Shown: positions 24,957-33,816, numbered from the stretch's first letter. The stretch: 64,000 bases of DNA from Candidatus Binatia bacterium (GCA_022824205.1 JAJEAI010000198.1:17498-81497), one strand, 5' to 3'. Numbers and translations are program-made. Notes: generated from the sequence alone by a model not told the origin.

Positions 24957-26108
24957 ATGTACCTGGTGGATGCCGACGGACACGTCGAGGAAAGCGAAAC
25001 CACGTTCAGCGACAAGTACTTCGATCCGGCGTTCCGAGCTCAGCGACCACGGGTGGTGGCCGTCGACAAGATGGTCTACTGGATGATCGAGGAGCAGATG
25101 TACCCGCGACGCGTGGGCCGCGGCGCCCACAACCTCGGCACCCCGGCCAGCTACCAGGGCAAGAAGACGCCCCACGCGCAGAAGAAGTCCGACACCATCG
25201 GCAGCATGGAGATCCACGGAGTCAAGGAGCGGATCGAGGCCATGGACAAGGAGGGGATATCGCTGCAGGTCCTCTATCCGACCCTGTTCCTGGCGTACCC
25301 GCTGGCCGCGAACCCGGCGCTGGTGACCGCCATGAGCACCGCCTACAACCGCTTCCTCGGCGACCAGATCGGCGCCAACGAGCGGCTGAAGTGGGCGGCG
25401 GTGGTGAACCTCGACGACGTCGACGGGGCGGTGGCGCAGGTGAAGGAAGCCCATGAGTTGGGCGCCATCGCCGTCATGGTGCTGGGCACCATCGGCGACC
25501 GGCTGCTGGACGACCCCGCGTTCCTGCCGTTCTACGAGGCGCTGGTGGAGCGCGACCTGACCCTGGCGATCCACGTGGGTTGGGCCTGTCCGGCCATCTC
25601 CGGCCTCTTCACCCACATCTATCCGTCGTCGGTGAACGCGTTCCTGATGCCGGTGCTCCTGGGCTTCTCGTCCATGATCAACAGCGGCCTGCTGGACCGG
25701 TTCCCCGGCATGCGCGTGGGATTCCTGGAGGCCGGCTGCCAGTGGGTCCACTTCATGATCGACCGGCTCGACCACCGCTTCGGCCACTCGGGCAACTTCC
25801 TCGCGGACATCCTCCCGGACACGGTGCCCAAGGCCAAGCTCGCGCCCATGGACTACGTCCGGCGGGGCAACCTCTACCTGAGCGCGGAGGTGGAGGACAC
25901 GTTGCTGCCGCAGGTGGTGGAACTGGTGGGAGAGGGACAGGTGGTGTACGGCTCCGACATGCCCCACGGTGACCGCGAGGTGCTGTCCAGCGACTACCTC
26001 AAGCAGCGCACGGACATGAGCGAGAGCGTCAAGACCAAGATCCTGCGGGACAACGGCGCCCGGCTCTACAACCTGGACATCAGCGACGCGGCGCGGAAGG
26101 CTTCCTGA
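24957..26108 (+). CDS. Amidohydrolase family protein (TIM-barrel)
   Basis: 383 residues, ATG with GGAGGTGA just upstream. The metal site opens with DADGHVEE (D and H in D-x-H), the mid-barrel His is in LAIHVGW, and the late Asp is in YGSDMPHGD. These place it in amidohydrolase_2, with ACMSD-type decarboxylases and hydrolases of ring carboxylates. It shares a promoter region with the divergent NitT/TauT importer. Substrate unknown. Confidence 0.88.
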   Translation: MYLVDADGHVEESETTFSDKYFDPAFRAQRPRVVAVDKMVYWMIEEQMYPRRVGRGAHNLGTPASYQGKKTPHAQKKSDTIGSMEIHGVKERIEAMDKEGISLQVLYPTLFLAYPLAANPALVTAMSTAYNRFLGDQIGANERLKWAAVVNLDDVDGAVAQVKEAHELGAIAVMVLGTIGDRLLDDPAFLPFYEALVERDLTLAIHVGWACPAISGLFTHIYPSSVNAFLMPVLLGFSSMINSGLLDRFPGMRVGFLEAGCQWVHFMIDRLDHRFGHSGNFLADILPDTVPKAKLAPMDYVRRGNLYLSAEVEDTLLPQVVELVGEGQVVYGSDMPHGDREVLSSDYLKQRTDMSESVKTKILRDNGARLYNLDISDAARKAS

Positions 26109-26132
26109 AGGCAGGGAACCGCGCCCGGAGCC

Positions 26133-26405
26133 TCATGATGCTTCGCGCTGTCCGAGGATCACTTCCGGGGAGCGGACGGTCACGAGCCGGTCGAGGCTGC
26201 GCAGCATGATCTTCGCCGCTTCGGCCGAGATGGCCTGTCCGAAGATGTGGTAGAGTTCCCCGTCCCGCCTCTGGTTGTTGGCCCAAAGGGCGAACTCGTC
26301 CGGGGTGGGGCGGTGGCCCAACTCCCTGGCGCAACGCCGCACCACGAAGCCGAGCATCACTTTCCGGCCCTTGTCGTTGTCGGCTCTCGTCCACATACCG
26401 GCCAT
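26133..26405 (-). CDS. Small conserved-looking hypothetical protein
   Basis: 90 residues with GGAGGA about 11 bp before the ATG and codon use like the neighbours. The sequence is mostly helical by eye (RRCARELGHRPTPDEFALWA, then AEAAKIMLRSLDRLVTV), with no signal peptide or metal motif. It is convergent with the amidohydrolase at 24,957 and 123 bp from the cyclase gene upstream on the other strand. I do not recognise a family. Confidence 0.6.
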   Translation of the reverse strand: MAGMWTRADNDKGRKVMLGFVVRRCARELGHRPTPDEFALWANNQRRDGELYHIFGQAISAEAAKIMLRSLDRLVTVRSPEVILGQREAS

Positions 26406-26528
26406 ACTTAGGCGATCCTCCGAGTAGTTTCAAGCCGCCACACCTCTCGGCGGAAGCCGGTTTCGTTCCCGCCACCCACCTGTTAGAAAGAGCCTGACTC
26501 ATCCGGACCCGGAGGGAGGTACGAACGT

Positions 26529-27506
26529 TTGGCGACTCGAAGACGTCCGAAACTGACGATGAAACGGCTCCGCGAGACCGCGGAGCGGCTGCGCAACTGG
26601 GGCCGTTGGGGCAAGGACGACGAGATCGGCACGCTCAACTTCACGACGCCCGAGGACATCGTCGGCGCGGCGCGGCTCGTGCGCCAGGGACGGGTGTTTT
26701 CCCTGGCCCTCGCCTACGACGATGCCGGTCCGCAGAGCGGCAAGAGCAACTACCCGGCCATGGGCCGGTTCAATCCCATTCACCTGATGCTGCGCACCGG
26801 GACGGACGCTTACTCGGGCGTGCTCGACCACAGGCGCATCCGCGGCGCCGACGACATCATCATCATGCCGATGCAGGCCGGCACCCAGTGGGACGGCCTC
26901 GCGCACATTTTCTACGACGACTCGATGTACAACGGCTATGACTGCCGCCTGGTGACCTCGGGGGGCGCCGCCAGGAACGGCATCGAGAAGACCCGGGAGA
27001 AGATGGTGGGGCGCGGCGTGTTGCTGGACGTGGCCCGGGCCAAGGGGAGCGGCTGGCTGGAGGACGGCTACGCCATCACCAGCGACGACCTGGACGCGAC
27101 CATGGCGGCCCAGGAAGTGGAGGTGCGCCGCGGCGACTACCTGCTGGTGCGCACGGGACAGATGAAGGCCAAGCTGGACGCCGGGTCCTGGGACGGCTAT
27201 CCCGGCGGGGACGCGCCCGGACTCGGGTTCGATACGCTCGACTGGCTCCATGCCCGGGAGGTGGCCGCCGTGGCCACGGACACCTGGGGAGTGGAAGTCC
27301 GGCCCAACCAGACTCGGGACGCCAACCAGCCCTGGCACTGGGTCAGCATCCCGAACATGGGGCTTACGGTGGGCGAGATCTTCCACCTGGAAGAGTTGGC
27401 CGACGACTGCGCGGCCGACGGCTGTTACGAGTTCATGTTCGTGGGGCCGGCGCTGCCGGTCACGGGCGCGGTGGGATCGCCGACGAATCCGTTGGCCATC
27501 AAGTGA
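26529..27506 (+). CDS. Cyclase family protein (kynurenine-formamidase fold)
   Basis: 325 residues, TTG start with GGAGGGAGGT 8 bp upstream (ATG 26,559 is a possible shorter start). It belongs to PF04199 proteins, metal-dependent hydrolases of amides and lactones. The core metal motif reads AGTQWDGLAHI instead of the textbook HxGTHxDxPxH: the Asp and last His are kept, and the second His is Gln. That variant recurs in this bacterial subfamily as I recall it. The gene leads directly into a creatininase (19 bp gap), suggesting a shared amide/lactam breakdown route. Confidence 0.85.
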   Translation: MATRRRPKLTMKRLRETAERLRNWGRWGKDDEIGTLNFTTPEDIVGAARLVRQGRVFSLALAYDDAGPQSGKSNYPAMGRFNPIHLMLRTGTDAYSGVLDHRRIRGADDIIIMPMQAGTQWDGLAHIFYDDSMYNGYDCRLVTSGGAARNGIEKTREKMVGRGVLLDVARAKGSGWLEDGYAITSDDLDATMAAQEVEVRRGDYLLVRTGQMKAKLDAGSWDGYPGGDAPGLGFDTLDWLHAREVAAVATDTWGVEVRPNQTRDANQPWHWVSIPNMGLTVGEIFHLEELADDCAADGCYEFMFVGPALPVTGAVGSPTNPLAIK

Positions 27507-27525
27507 ACGACGGGAGGAGAAGAAA

Positions 27526-28341
27526 ATGCCGGCGCAACTCGGTTCCGTATGGCTCCAGGAGCTGACATGGGAGGACGTCGCGGCCTACCTGGAGGACTCC
27601 GACATCATCATCTGCCCGGTGGGCAGCACCGAGGAGCACGGCCCGGCCGGGCCCCTGGGCCTCGACTGCCTCATCGCCATCGCCTTGGCGGAGGACGTGG
27701 CACGGGCCACCGGAACGGTGTGCGCCCCGCCGCTCTGGTTCGGCGACTCGCCGCACCACCTGGGTTTCCCGGGGACCATCTCGCTCCGCACCGAGACGTT
27801 GATGGCGGTGATCCAGGACATGAGCCGCAGCCTGGCGAAACACGGCTTCCGCAAGATCCTCATTATCAACGGACACAAGGGCGCCAATCTGCCGGGCCTG
27901 CTGGCGGCCACCAAGAACCTGCGCGAGTACGAGATGCCCGAGGTTTTCTTCGCGGTCATCGACCCGGTGAAGATCGCCAAGAAGATCGCCAACGAGATCA
28001 AGGAAGCGAAGGAGCACCACAGCGGCGAGCTGGAGATCTCGGAATGCTGGTACAAGTTCCCGCACCTGATCAAGCAGGAGAAGCTGACCACGTCGCAGGT
28101 GGACTTCGACAAGAACTTCTCGCCGTGGTCCCACGGCGATCTCTTTTCCGCGCCCCACGAGGTCATCGACATCCCGTGGACCAGCACGGAGCAGCGCCGC
28201 ATCGTGCCCACGGGCTCCTTCAGCCCCTCCGTCAAGGCGTCGCCCGAGAAGGGCAAGGCCTACCACGACTACATGGTCGACCAGATCGTGCAGTTCATCG
28301 GCTGGCTCAGGAACTACGACGGCCCGGTGGCCCAGGTCTGA
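27526..28341 (+). CDS. Creatininase family protein
   Basis: 271 residues, ATG preceded by GGGAGGAGA. Creatininase-family metal ligands are visible: E and H in GSTEEHGP, D in LGLDC, and E in HHSGELEIS. INGHKGANLP is the family's 'NGHGGN' loop with an inserted Lys. The enzymes are amidohydrolases of lactams, formamides or related amides (creatinine, mycofactocin precursor, 3-dehydro-scyllo-inosose). No mycofactocin gene is nearby. The gene runs 5 bp before the TraB-like gene at 28,347, so they look co-transcribed. Confidence 0.9.
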   Translation: MPAQLGSVWLQELTWEDVAAYLEDSDIIICPVGSTEEHGPAGPLGLDCLIAIALAEDVARATGTVCAPPLWFGDSPHHLGFPGTISLRTETLMAVIQDMSRSLAKHGFRKILIINGHKGANLPGLLAATKNLREYEMPEVFFAVIDPVKIAKKIANEIKEAKEHHSGELEISECWYKFPHLIKQEKLTTSQVDFDKNFSPWSHGDLFSAPHEVIDIPWTSTEQRRIVPTGSFSPSVKASPEKGKAYHDYMVDQIVQFIGWLRNYDGPVAQV

Positions 28342-28346
28342 ACCCC

Positions 28347-29546
28347 GTGGAAGTCGATGCCGCACAAGGCCCGGACGCTGCCGGGCTTCCTGCGCATACA
28401 CGGCGGCTGAACGACCGGGGCCGGGACGTCTACCTCGTCGGCACTGCGCACGTTTCCCTCGAGAGCGTCGACGACGTGCGCAACACCGTTGAGCTTGTGG
28501 ACCCGGACGCCATCTGCGTGGAGCTGTGCCGGGCTCGCTACGAGTCCTTTACCCGGCCCGACGCCTGGCAGAAGATGAACGTCTTCAAGGTGATCAAGGA
28601 GGGCAAGGCGGCGCTGCTGTTGAGCCACCTGATCATGTCGGCGTTCTACAAGCGCATGGGCGACCGGCTCGGCGTGCGCCCGGGGGCGGACATGCTGGAG
28701 GGCGTGCGGCTGGCACAGGAGCGGGGCGTGGACCTGGTGCTGGCGGACCGCGACGTCCAGGTGACCCTCAAGCGCACCTGGAGGAGGCTCGGTCTCTGGA
28801 ACAAGCTCAAGGTGCTGTTCGTGCTTCTGAGCAGCGCGCTGGCCGAGCCCGAGGTCGACAGGAAGGCGGTGGACGACCTCAAGGAAGCGGACCGCCTGGA
28901 GGACGTGTTGATGGAGTTCGCCAGGGCCTTCCCGGCGGTGAAGCAAAGCCTCATCGACGAGCGCGACATCTACCTGGCGCAAAAGATCCGGGAGGCCGAG
29001 GGCGAGCGCGTCGTGGCCGTGGTGGGGGCGGGGCACGTTCCGGGGATAGCGCGCGAGATCGAACGGGAACAGTCTCTGGATGCACTAGAAGAGGTCCCGG
29101 AACCGTCGCTTTGGGCCAGAAGCGTCAAGTGGGTGGTGCCCGGCCTGATCCTGGCCATCATCGCTTACGGTTTCTACAGCGCCGGTGCCGCCCACTCTCT
29201 GGAGTCCATCTCCATCTGGGTGCTGGTAAACGGCGTGCTCGCGGCCGCGGGAGCGGCCCTGGCCCTGGGGCATCCGGTCACGGTGCTGGCGGCGTTCCTG
29301 GCCGCGCCCATCACGAGCCTCAATCCCACCATTGCCGCGGGCTGGGTTTCCGGGCTGGTCCAGGCCTGGGTCAAGAAGCCCACGGTGGCGGACCTGGAGG
29401 GCATGTCCGAGGTGGTGACGGCGTTCCCCAAGGGGCTCTGGCGCAACCCGGTGTCGCGTATTCTGCTTGTAGTCGTTTTCTCGAACCTGGGCAGCACGCT
29501 GGGCACCTTTATCGGCGGCAGTTGGATCGCCGCGCGCTCATTCTGA
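28347..29546 (+). CDS. TraB/PrgY family membrane protein
   Basis: 399 residues from GTG 28,347 (no strong ribosome site, 5 bp after the creatininase stop). The N-terminal domain begins YLVGTAHVSLESVDDV and includes VELCRARYESF and the late VGAGHVPGIAREI, the signature of TraB-domain proteins related to Tiki/GumN proteases. The C-terminal 140 residues hold about four helices (VVPGLILAIIAYGFYSA, AAAGAALALGHPVTVLAAFL). TraB/PrgY proteins can inactivate peptide pheromones, but their bacterial roles are mostly unknown. The His and acidic residues expected for the metal site are present. Confidence 0.85.
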   Translation: MEVDAAQGPDAAGLPAHTRRLNDRGRDVYLVGTAHVSLESVDDVRNTVELVDPDAICVELCRARYESFTRPDAWQKMNVFKVIKEGKAALLLSHLIMSAFYKRMGDRLGVRPGADMLEGVRLAQERGVDLVLADRDVQVTLKRTWRRLGLWNKLKVLFVLLSSALAEPEVDRKAVDDLKEADRLEDVLMEFARAFPAVKQSLIDERDIYLAQKIREAEGERVVAVVGAGHVPGIAREIEREQSLDALEEVPEPSLWARSVKWVVPGLILAIIAYGFYSAGAAHSLESISIWVLVNGVLAAAGAALALGHPVTVLAAFLAAPITSLNPTIAAGWVSGLVQAWVKKPTVADLEGMSEVVTAFPKGLWRNPVSRILLVVVFSNLGSTLGTFIGGSWIAARSF

Positions 29547-29574
29547 TCCGTTTCAGCTTCGAGGAGGATAACCC

Positions 29575-30300
29575 ATGGCAGATTCGGCAAAGGTCAAGGT
29601 CGGGTTCGTGACGCCCATCTCGAGTTCGAGCCCCCACTTCGAGCCGTTCCGGGCGTTCATTCCCGCCGAAGTGGAGATGGAGTTCGAAGGGCTTGGCATC
29701 GTCCGCGGCTCGCTGGAGAGCCTCCGGGGCACGGGCGACCATGTGGTGGAAACGTCCGCGCGGCTGGCACGGGAGCGCGGCTGGCACGGCGTCATCGTCA
29801 GCGGCGCCCCGGTGGAGGTGCTCAACCCGGGACTGCTGGGAAGACTCAAGGATGCGGTGGGTGTGCCGGTGACGACGGCGCTGGAGTCTTGCGCCGAGGC
29901 GTTGAAGTCTCTCGCGACCCCCCGGGTGCTGTTGCTGACGCCGTTTGTCGAGCCCATGAACAAACTGATCCGCGATTATCTCGCCGGCTGCGGCATCGAG
30001 GCGATCTCGCCCGCGGACACCTTCGACGACTATCGCGACGCCATGGAGGTGGAGCCCGAGGACGTGTATACGCTCACGGACAAGGCCTTCAGGGCCAACC
30101 CGGACGTGCAGGCCATCTACTTCCAGGGGGCCGTGCTGGACCCGTTGAAGATACTGGATCGGCTCGAACAGGACTTGGCCAGGCCCGTGGTCGCCAGCAA
30201 TCCCGCCATGCTCTGGTACATGCTCTCCAGGGTGGGCTTTTCGTGCAGCATCTCCGGCTACGGCAAGCTGCTGCACGATTGGCCCGCGATCCAGGGGTGA
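29575..30300 (+). CDS. Asp/Glu racemase superfamily protein (maleate isomerase/AMDase-like) without active-site Cys pair
   Basis: 241 residues, with GAGGAGGATAACCC before the ATG. The fold is recognised from VTTALESCAEALKSL, VLLLTPFVEPMNKL and the C-terminal VVASNPAMLWYML, as in maleate cis-trans isomerase and arylmalonate decarboxylase. The two nucleophilic cysteines usually sit in 'CTSG' and 'SCTNLRT' loops. Here these loops read VSGAPVE and YFQGAVL, so neither Cys is present; C106 lies elsewhere. The protein may be catalytically changed or a binding protein. It ends the cyclase/creatininase/TraB run, 28 bp downstream of TraB. Confidence 0.75.
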   Translation: MADSAKVKVGFVTPISSSSPHFEPFRAFIPAEVEMEFEGLGIVRGSLESLRGTGDHVVETSARLARERGWHGVIVSGAPVEVLNPGLLGRLKDAVGVPVTTALESCAEALKSLATPRVLLLTPFVEPMNKLIRDYLAGCGIEAISPADTFDDYRDAMEVEPEDVYTLTDKAFRANPDVQAIYFQGAVLDPLKILDRLEQDLARPVVASNPAMLWYMLSRVGFSCSISGYGKLLHDWPAIQG

Positions 30301-30352
30301 AGTCCGGGCGACCCGCGAAGGGCCGCCGCTCGGGGTCTCCGGCGCCGTGGCG

Positions 30353-31813
30353 TCACGGTTGCGTGGCGCCCTGCGCCTTGGCGGTCATCTCCGCCAAGGC
30401 CCTCTCCATCGCGGCGAGATCGGCGAGTGCCTGGTCCAGTTGCTTGCGGAGTCGTTGGACCGCTTGGCTGTGATCGGCGGCAGCGGCTGCGAGCCTTCGA
30501 GCGGCGGCCCTTTCCTTGGCCGTCATGTCATCGAGCGCCTTGTCACGGGCTGCGAGGTCGGCGAGAGCCTTGTCCTTCTCGGCGCGGGTCTGGCCCAGCG
30601 AGCCGCGGGTCTGGTCCAGTTGGTCGCGGAGTTGTTGAGCGGCCTTTCCGTGCGCGGCGGTAGCGGTTGCCAGCTTTTGAGCGGCATCCTTCTCCTTGGA
30701 GGCCATTTCAGCGAGCGCCTTGTTCCGGGCGGCCAGGTCGGTGAGAGCCTTTTCCTTTTCGGCGCGCGTCTGCCCCAGTGAGATGGTCGCGCTCGACAGT
30801 TCCTTCAGCGCTTGGTCCAAGGCCGTCTTCTGTTCGGCGGCGTCCTTCCGCGCCTGGTCCAAAGCGCCCTGTTGTTGGGCGGCCTCTGCCTCCAGGGACT
30901 GTTTCGCCGCGTTCAGTCGATCGATTTCGGCGCGCATCTCCCCGATGGCCTGATCTTTCTGCGCCACTTGGCCCTCAAGCCCCGTGATTTTCGCGTTCAA
31001 CCCGTCCTGCCTGCTCGTGAGCGCGGCGGTGCTTTTCTCAAGTGCGGCCTTGGTCGCCGCGAGTTCATCGGCCGTCTTGGTTTTCTCGGCGAGTTGAGCG
31101 GCGAGTTCGTCGGCTGCCTTGGTTTTCTCGGCGAGTTGAGCGGTGAGATCGTCGGCCGCCTTGGATTTTTCGGCGAGTTGTTCATCGGCCGCCTTGGTCT
31201 TCTCGCCTAGCTGAGCGGCGAGATCATCGGCCGCCTTGGACTTTTCGGCGAGTTGAGCGGCGAGATCGTCGGCCGCCTTGGACTTTTCGGCGAGTTGAGC
31301 GGCGAGATCGTCGGCCGCCTTGGATTTTTCGGCGAGTTGGGCGGTGAGATCGTCGGTCGCCTTGGACTTCTGGGCGAGTTGAGTGGTGAGATCATCGGCC
31401 GCCTTGGTCTTCTCGCTTAGCTGAGCGGCGAGTTCATCGGCGTTCTTCCCGGCGTTGTCCCTCTCACCCGTCAAAGTCGCGACTGCCTGCGTCAGTTCGT
31501 TGACCTGTCCTTGTGCGTCCGCGAGTTGTGCTTTTGCGTCCGCAAGTTGCCCCTGCGCGTCCGCGAGTTCCTTTCCGCGCTGTTCGAGAAGTTTCCGGGA
31601 CTCGCCGGCCGCCTGCGTAAGCTCCGCGGCCTTGGCCTGGAGAGCCTCGACTTCCTTGCCACGCTCCTCCAGGGCCTTCGTGAGGTCGGCGTTCTTCGCT
31701 TCCGCTTGTTCCTTCGCCCGTTGCACTTGTTCGTACTCGTCGGTGGAAACGCATGCGGCGAGGGACACGGATAGCGCGACAGCAAGCACAAGCGCTTTTG
31801 TGAGGTACATCAT
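30353..31813 (-). CDS. Coiled-coil outer-membrane lipoprotein with 14-residue repeats
   Basis: 486 residues. A lipoprotein signal peptide ends in the lipobox LAAC with C21 as the lipid site. Almost the whole mature protein is Ala/Lys/Glu/Asp/Leu-rich coiled coil. Residues 126-249 are a run of 14-residue units of the form D-D-L-A-A-Q-L-A-E-K-S-K-A-A (31,067-31,438), one of which is shortened to 11 residues (DEQLAEKSKAA). Such proteins span or brace the periplasm, like Lpp or SlyB-linked coiled coils, but no peptidoglycan-binding domain is seen. The gene is isolated; the roughly 230 bp upstream hold no other gene. Confidence 0.85.
   Translation of the reverse strand: MMYLTKALVLAVALSVSLAACVSTDEYEQVQRAKEQAEAKNADLTKALEERGKEVEALQAKAAELTQAAGESRKLLEQRGKELADAQGQLADAKAQLADAQGQVNELTQAVATLTGERDNAGKNADELAAQLSEKTKAADDLTTQLAQKSKATDDLTAQLAEKSKAADDLAAQLAEKSKAADDLAAQLAEKSKAADDLAAQLGEKTKAADEQLAEKSKAADDLTAQLAEKTKAADELAAQLAEKTKTADELAATKAALEKSTAALTSRQDGLNAKITGLEGQVAQKDQAIGEMRAEIDRLNAAKQSLEAEAAQQQGALDQARKDAAEQKTALDQALKELSSATISLGQTRAEKEKALTDLAARNKALAEMASKEKDAAQKLATATAAHGKAAQQLRDQLDQTRGSLGQTRAEKDKALADLAARDKALDDMTAKERAAARRLAAAAADHSQAVQRLRKQLDQALADLAAMERALAEMTAKAQGATQP
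31067..31438 (-). repeat. 42-bp coding tandem repeat
   Basis: About nine near-identical 42-bp units encode the 14-residue repeats of the lipoprotein. One unit is 33 bp long. Copy number could vary by slippage or recombination without losing frame. It is coding and not a CRISPR array because no spacers separate the units. Confidence 0.85.
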
Positions 31814-32047
31814 AATGGATCCCGTCTTTCGCGCCGTTGTCGGCGTTCCTTCGGCAGCCGCTTGGGTGGGGTTTCCTCGACGAAGCCGCCGCCACAGCCC
31901 AACATTATTGAAGAGAACCGTTACTTATCAGACTTGAGCGGCAACAGGCAACGGAAAAACACGCCGGCAACGCTTGCGCTGACGCGTCGTCCTTTGCGGC
32001 ACGCGACTGCCCGTCCCGGACGGCAAGGGCTCTCTTGTCTGTTCATA

Positions 32048-33226
32048 CTAGATAATCTGTCGTTCGCGTAGCCTCTCCACCTCTTCCGCTCCATATCCAA
32101 GATCCCGCAGGATCTCGTCCGTGTTCTCCCCGAGCATGGGCGGCGGCGTTGGCGTCTCGGGCGGCGTCCGGCTCATGTTCACGCCGCTCCCCACCAGCTT
32201 CACCTTGCCCATCTTGGGGTGCTCGACCTCGATGGGGAAGCCGTACTGCTTGACCTGCGCGTCGTTGAACATGTCCTCGAGATTGTTCAGCGGCGTGGAC
32301 GGCACGTCATGCTCCCGGAGCTTCTTCAGCCACACGTCGCGCGAGTCCCGCTCGAAGATGGCCTGAAGCTCCCGCTCCAGCAGGTCGTGGTGTTCGGTGC
32401 GGCCTTCCTTCTCGGCGAAGCGGGGATCTTCCCCCCACTCGGGTTTTCCGGCCACTTCCACGAGTCCAAGCCAGAACTTGTCGGGCGAGGACAGGTGCAC
32501 GACGAAGGGTCGGCCGTCGCGGTCGACGAAGGCGAACACGCCGGCGGTGCGGGTGCGGTCGGCGCGGCTCGGCACCACGCCGGTCTCGAAGTAGCGGGCG
32601 CAGTTCTCGGCGGTGAAGGACACCGACGCGCGCAGCAGGGATGTCTCGATGATTTGCCCCTCGCCGGTCATCATGCGGTTCACCAGCGCCGCCAGCACGC
32701 CGTAGCACGCGTATACCCCGGTGAGATGGTCCGACAGGGAAATGCCCATGCCCTTGGGATCGTTCGGGTCCGTCAGCAGGCTCAACAGGCCGCTCATTCC
32801 CTGGCCCACCGTGTCGTACCCGGGCCGGTCACGATAGGGTCCCTCCTGGCCGAAGCCGGAAATGGAGCAATAGACGAGCTTCGGGTTCAACTCGCGCAGG
32901 GTGTCGTAGCCGAGGCCGCGCCGCGCCATGACCCCCGGGCGGTGGTTCTCGATGAGCACGTCCGCCACGGCGGCCAGCCTGCGGCAGATCTCCTGACCTT
33001 CCTCGGTACGCAAGTCCAGCGTGATGCTCTTCTTGTTCCGGTTCAGGCTGCAGAACGTGGCGGAGTACATCTTTCCGCCGCCCCAGCCGCGGAACGGGTC
33101 GCCGCGCTCCCGGTCCTCGACCTTGACGACCTCGGCGCCCAGGTCCGCCATGAGCATGGACGCGAACGGGCCGGTGACGTAGCTGGACAGCTCCAGAATC
33201 CTGATGCCTTCGAGTGTTCCCGCCAT
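32048..33226 (-). CDS. CaiB/BaiF family CoA transferase (class III)
   Basis: 392 residues. It begins IRILELSSYVTGPFASMLMA, the family opening with the CoA-binding loop, and the catalytic Asp is in SLSDHLTGVYACYG (about residues 164-177). It moves CoA between acyl donors and acceptors such as carnitine, formyl or aromatic acids. It ends in the expected 'LxxLGY' tail (EILRDLGYGAEEV). A small gene 4 bp upstream on the same strand (33,231-33,494) looks co-transcribed. It fits an acid-activation step in the catabolic theme of the window. Confidence 0.93.
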   Translation of the reverse strand: MAGTLEGIRILELSSYVTGPFASMLMADLGAEVVKVEDRERGDPFRGWGGGKMYSATFCSLNRNKKSITLDLRTEEGQEICRRLAAVADVLIENHRPGVMARRGLGYDTLRELNPKLVYCSISGFGQEGPYRDRPGYDTVGQGMSGLLSLLTDPNDPKGMGISLSDHLTGVYACYGVLAALVNRMMTGEGQIIETSLLRASVSFTAENCARYFETGVVPSRADRTRTAGVFAFVDRDGRPFVVHLSSPDKFWLGLVEVAGKPEWGEDPRFAEKEGRTEHHDLLERELQAIFERDSRDVWLKKLREHDVPSTPLNNLEDMFNDAQVKQYGFPIEVEHPKMGKVKLVGSGVNMSRTPPETPTPPPMLGENTDEILRDLGYGAEEVERLRERQII

Positions 33227-33230
33227 GTGC

Positions 33231-33494
33231 TCAAGCCTCGATGTGAATGTCCCGGAGGTCTTCCTCGGCCCCCGGTTCCGGGCTGTAGACGTCTACCTGG
33301 AGCAGGGTGGCGCAGCCGGGACGGATGTACTCGTGGTACTTGCCGAGACAGGTGACGTCCGATTCGGGCCGATGGCCGCCCATCTTGTCCAACTCGACCA
33401 CGCGTTTGAGGAAGCGCTTCTTGTCGCTCTCGCCGGGACCGCCGAAGGGGAAGCCGCGGCGTGTGCGGCGGATCCGCTTCGTGCCGTCATGAAC
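33231..33494 (-). CDS. Small coding frame without a usable start (possible 5' frameshift), upstream of the CoA transferase
   Basis: The minus frame from 33,494 to the TGA at 33,231-33,233 reads ...GTKRIRRTRRGFPFGGPGE, then CLGKYHEYIRPGCATLL, and has the strong GC third-position bias of real genes. It has no start codon before the TGA at 33,495-33,497; the first in-frame GTG is well inside. ATG 33,488-33,490 lies one base out of frame. Adding one base after ATGAC would give MT-GTKRIRR. The stop is 4 bp before the CoA transferase ATG. It may be a short partner protein. I do not recognise the family. Confidence 0.45.
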   Translation of the reverse strand, partial: VHDGTKRIRRTRRGFPFGGPGESDKKRFLKRVVELDKMGGHRPESDVTCLGKYHEYIRPGCATLLQVDVYSPEPGAEEDLRDIHIEA

Positions 33495-33522
33495 TCACGG
33501 GACACGACACTAACAATTTTGA

Positions 33523-33816
33523 GTGAGCGGGTCCACATTGACTCGCCGGGGCCTTTGTGTGACGTTTCGCTGGATGGTGGCTTTCGCGGCAATCGTCCTG
33601 TTCGCCTGGGGCGCGGTGGCGGCCGGCTACGGTGCGTACGCGGCGGTCGCGGCGATGAGCTCCCAGAGCGCGCTTCACGCGGCGCAGGCGGGGCTGGCGT
33701 TGCTGATCGCCACCGTATCTATCAGCGCCGCCTTCCTGGTGGTGCTGTTGGGACGTCTGGAACGCGGGTCGCGGTCGCCGCGGGGAAACGATGCGCCGGA
33801 CCCGACAGTCGGTTAA
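33523..33816 (+). CDS. Small two-helix membrane protein, unknown function
   Basis: 97 residues from GTG 33,523 (inner GTG 33,559 and ATG 33,574 are also possible). Two hydrophobic segments are visible: WMVAFAAIVLFAWGAVAAGY and LALLIATVSISAAFLVVLL, then a basic tail. There is no clear ribosome site. Its TAA stop is the same TTAA tetramer that ends the convergent luciferase-like gene, so the two genes overlap by 4 bp. No family recognised. Confidence 0.55.
   Translation: MSGSTLTRRGLCVTFRWMVAFAAIVLFAWGAVAAGYGAYAAVAAMSSQSALHAAQAGLALLIATVSISAAFLVVLLGRLERGSRSPRGNDAPDPTVG

Noticed and set aside
31067..31438. Repeat array that might suggest a CRISPR
   Set aside because: The 42-bp units are contiguous, have no spacers, and encode an in-frame 14-residue repeat in a lipoprotein.
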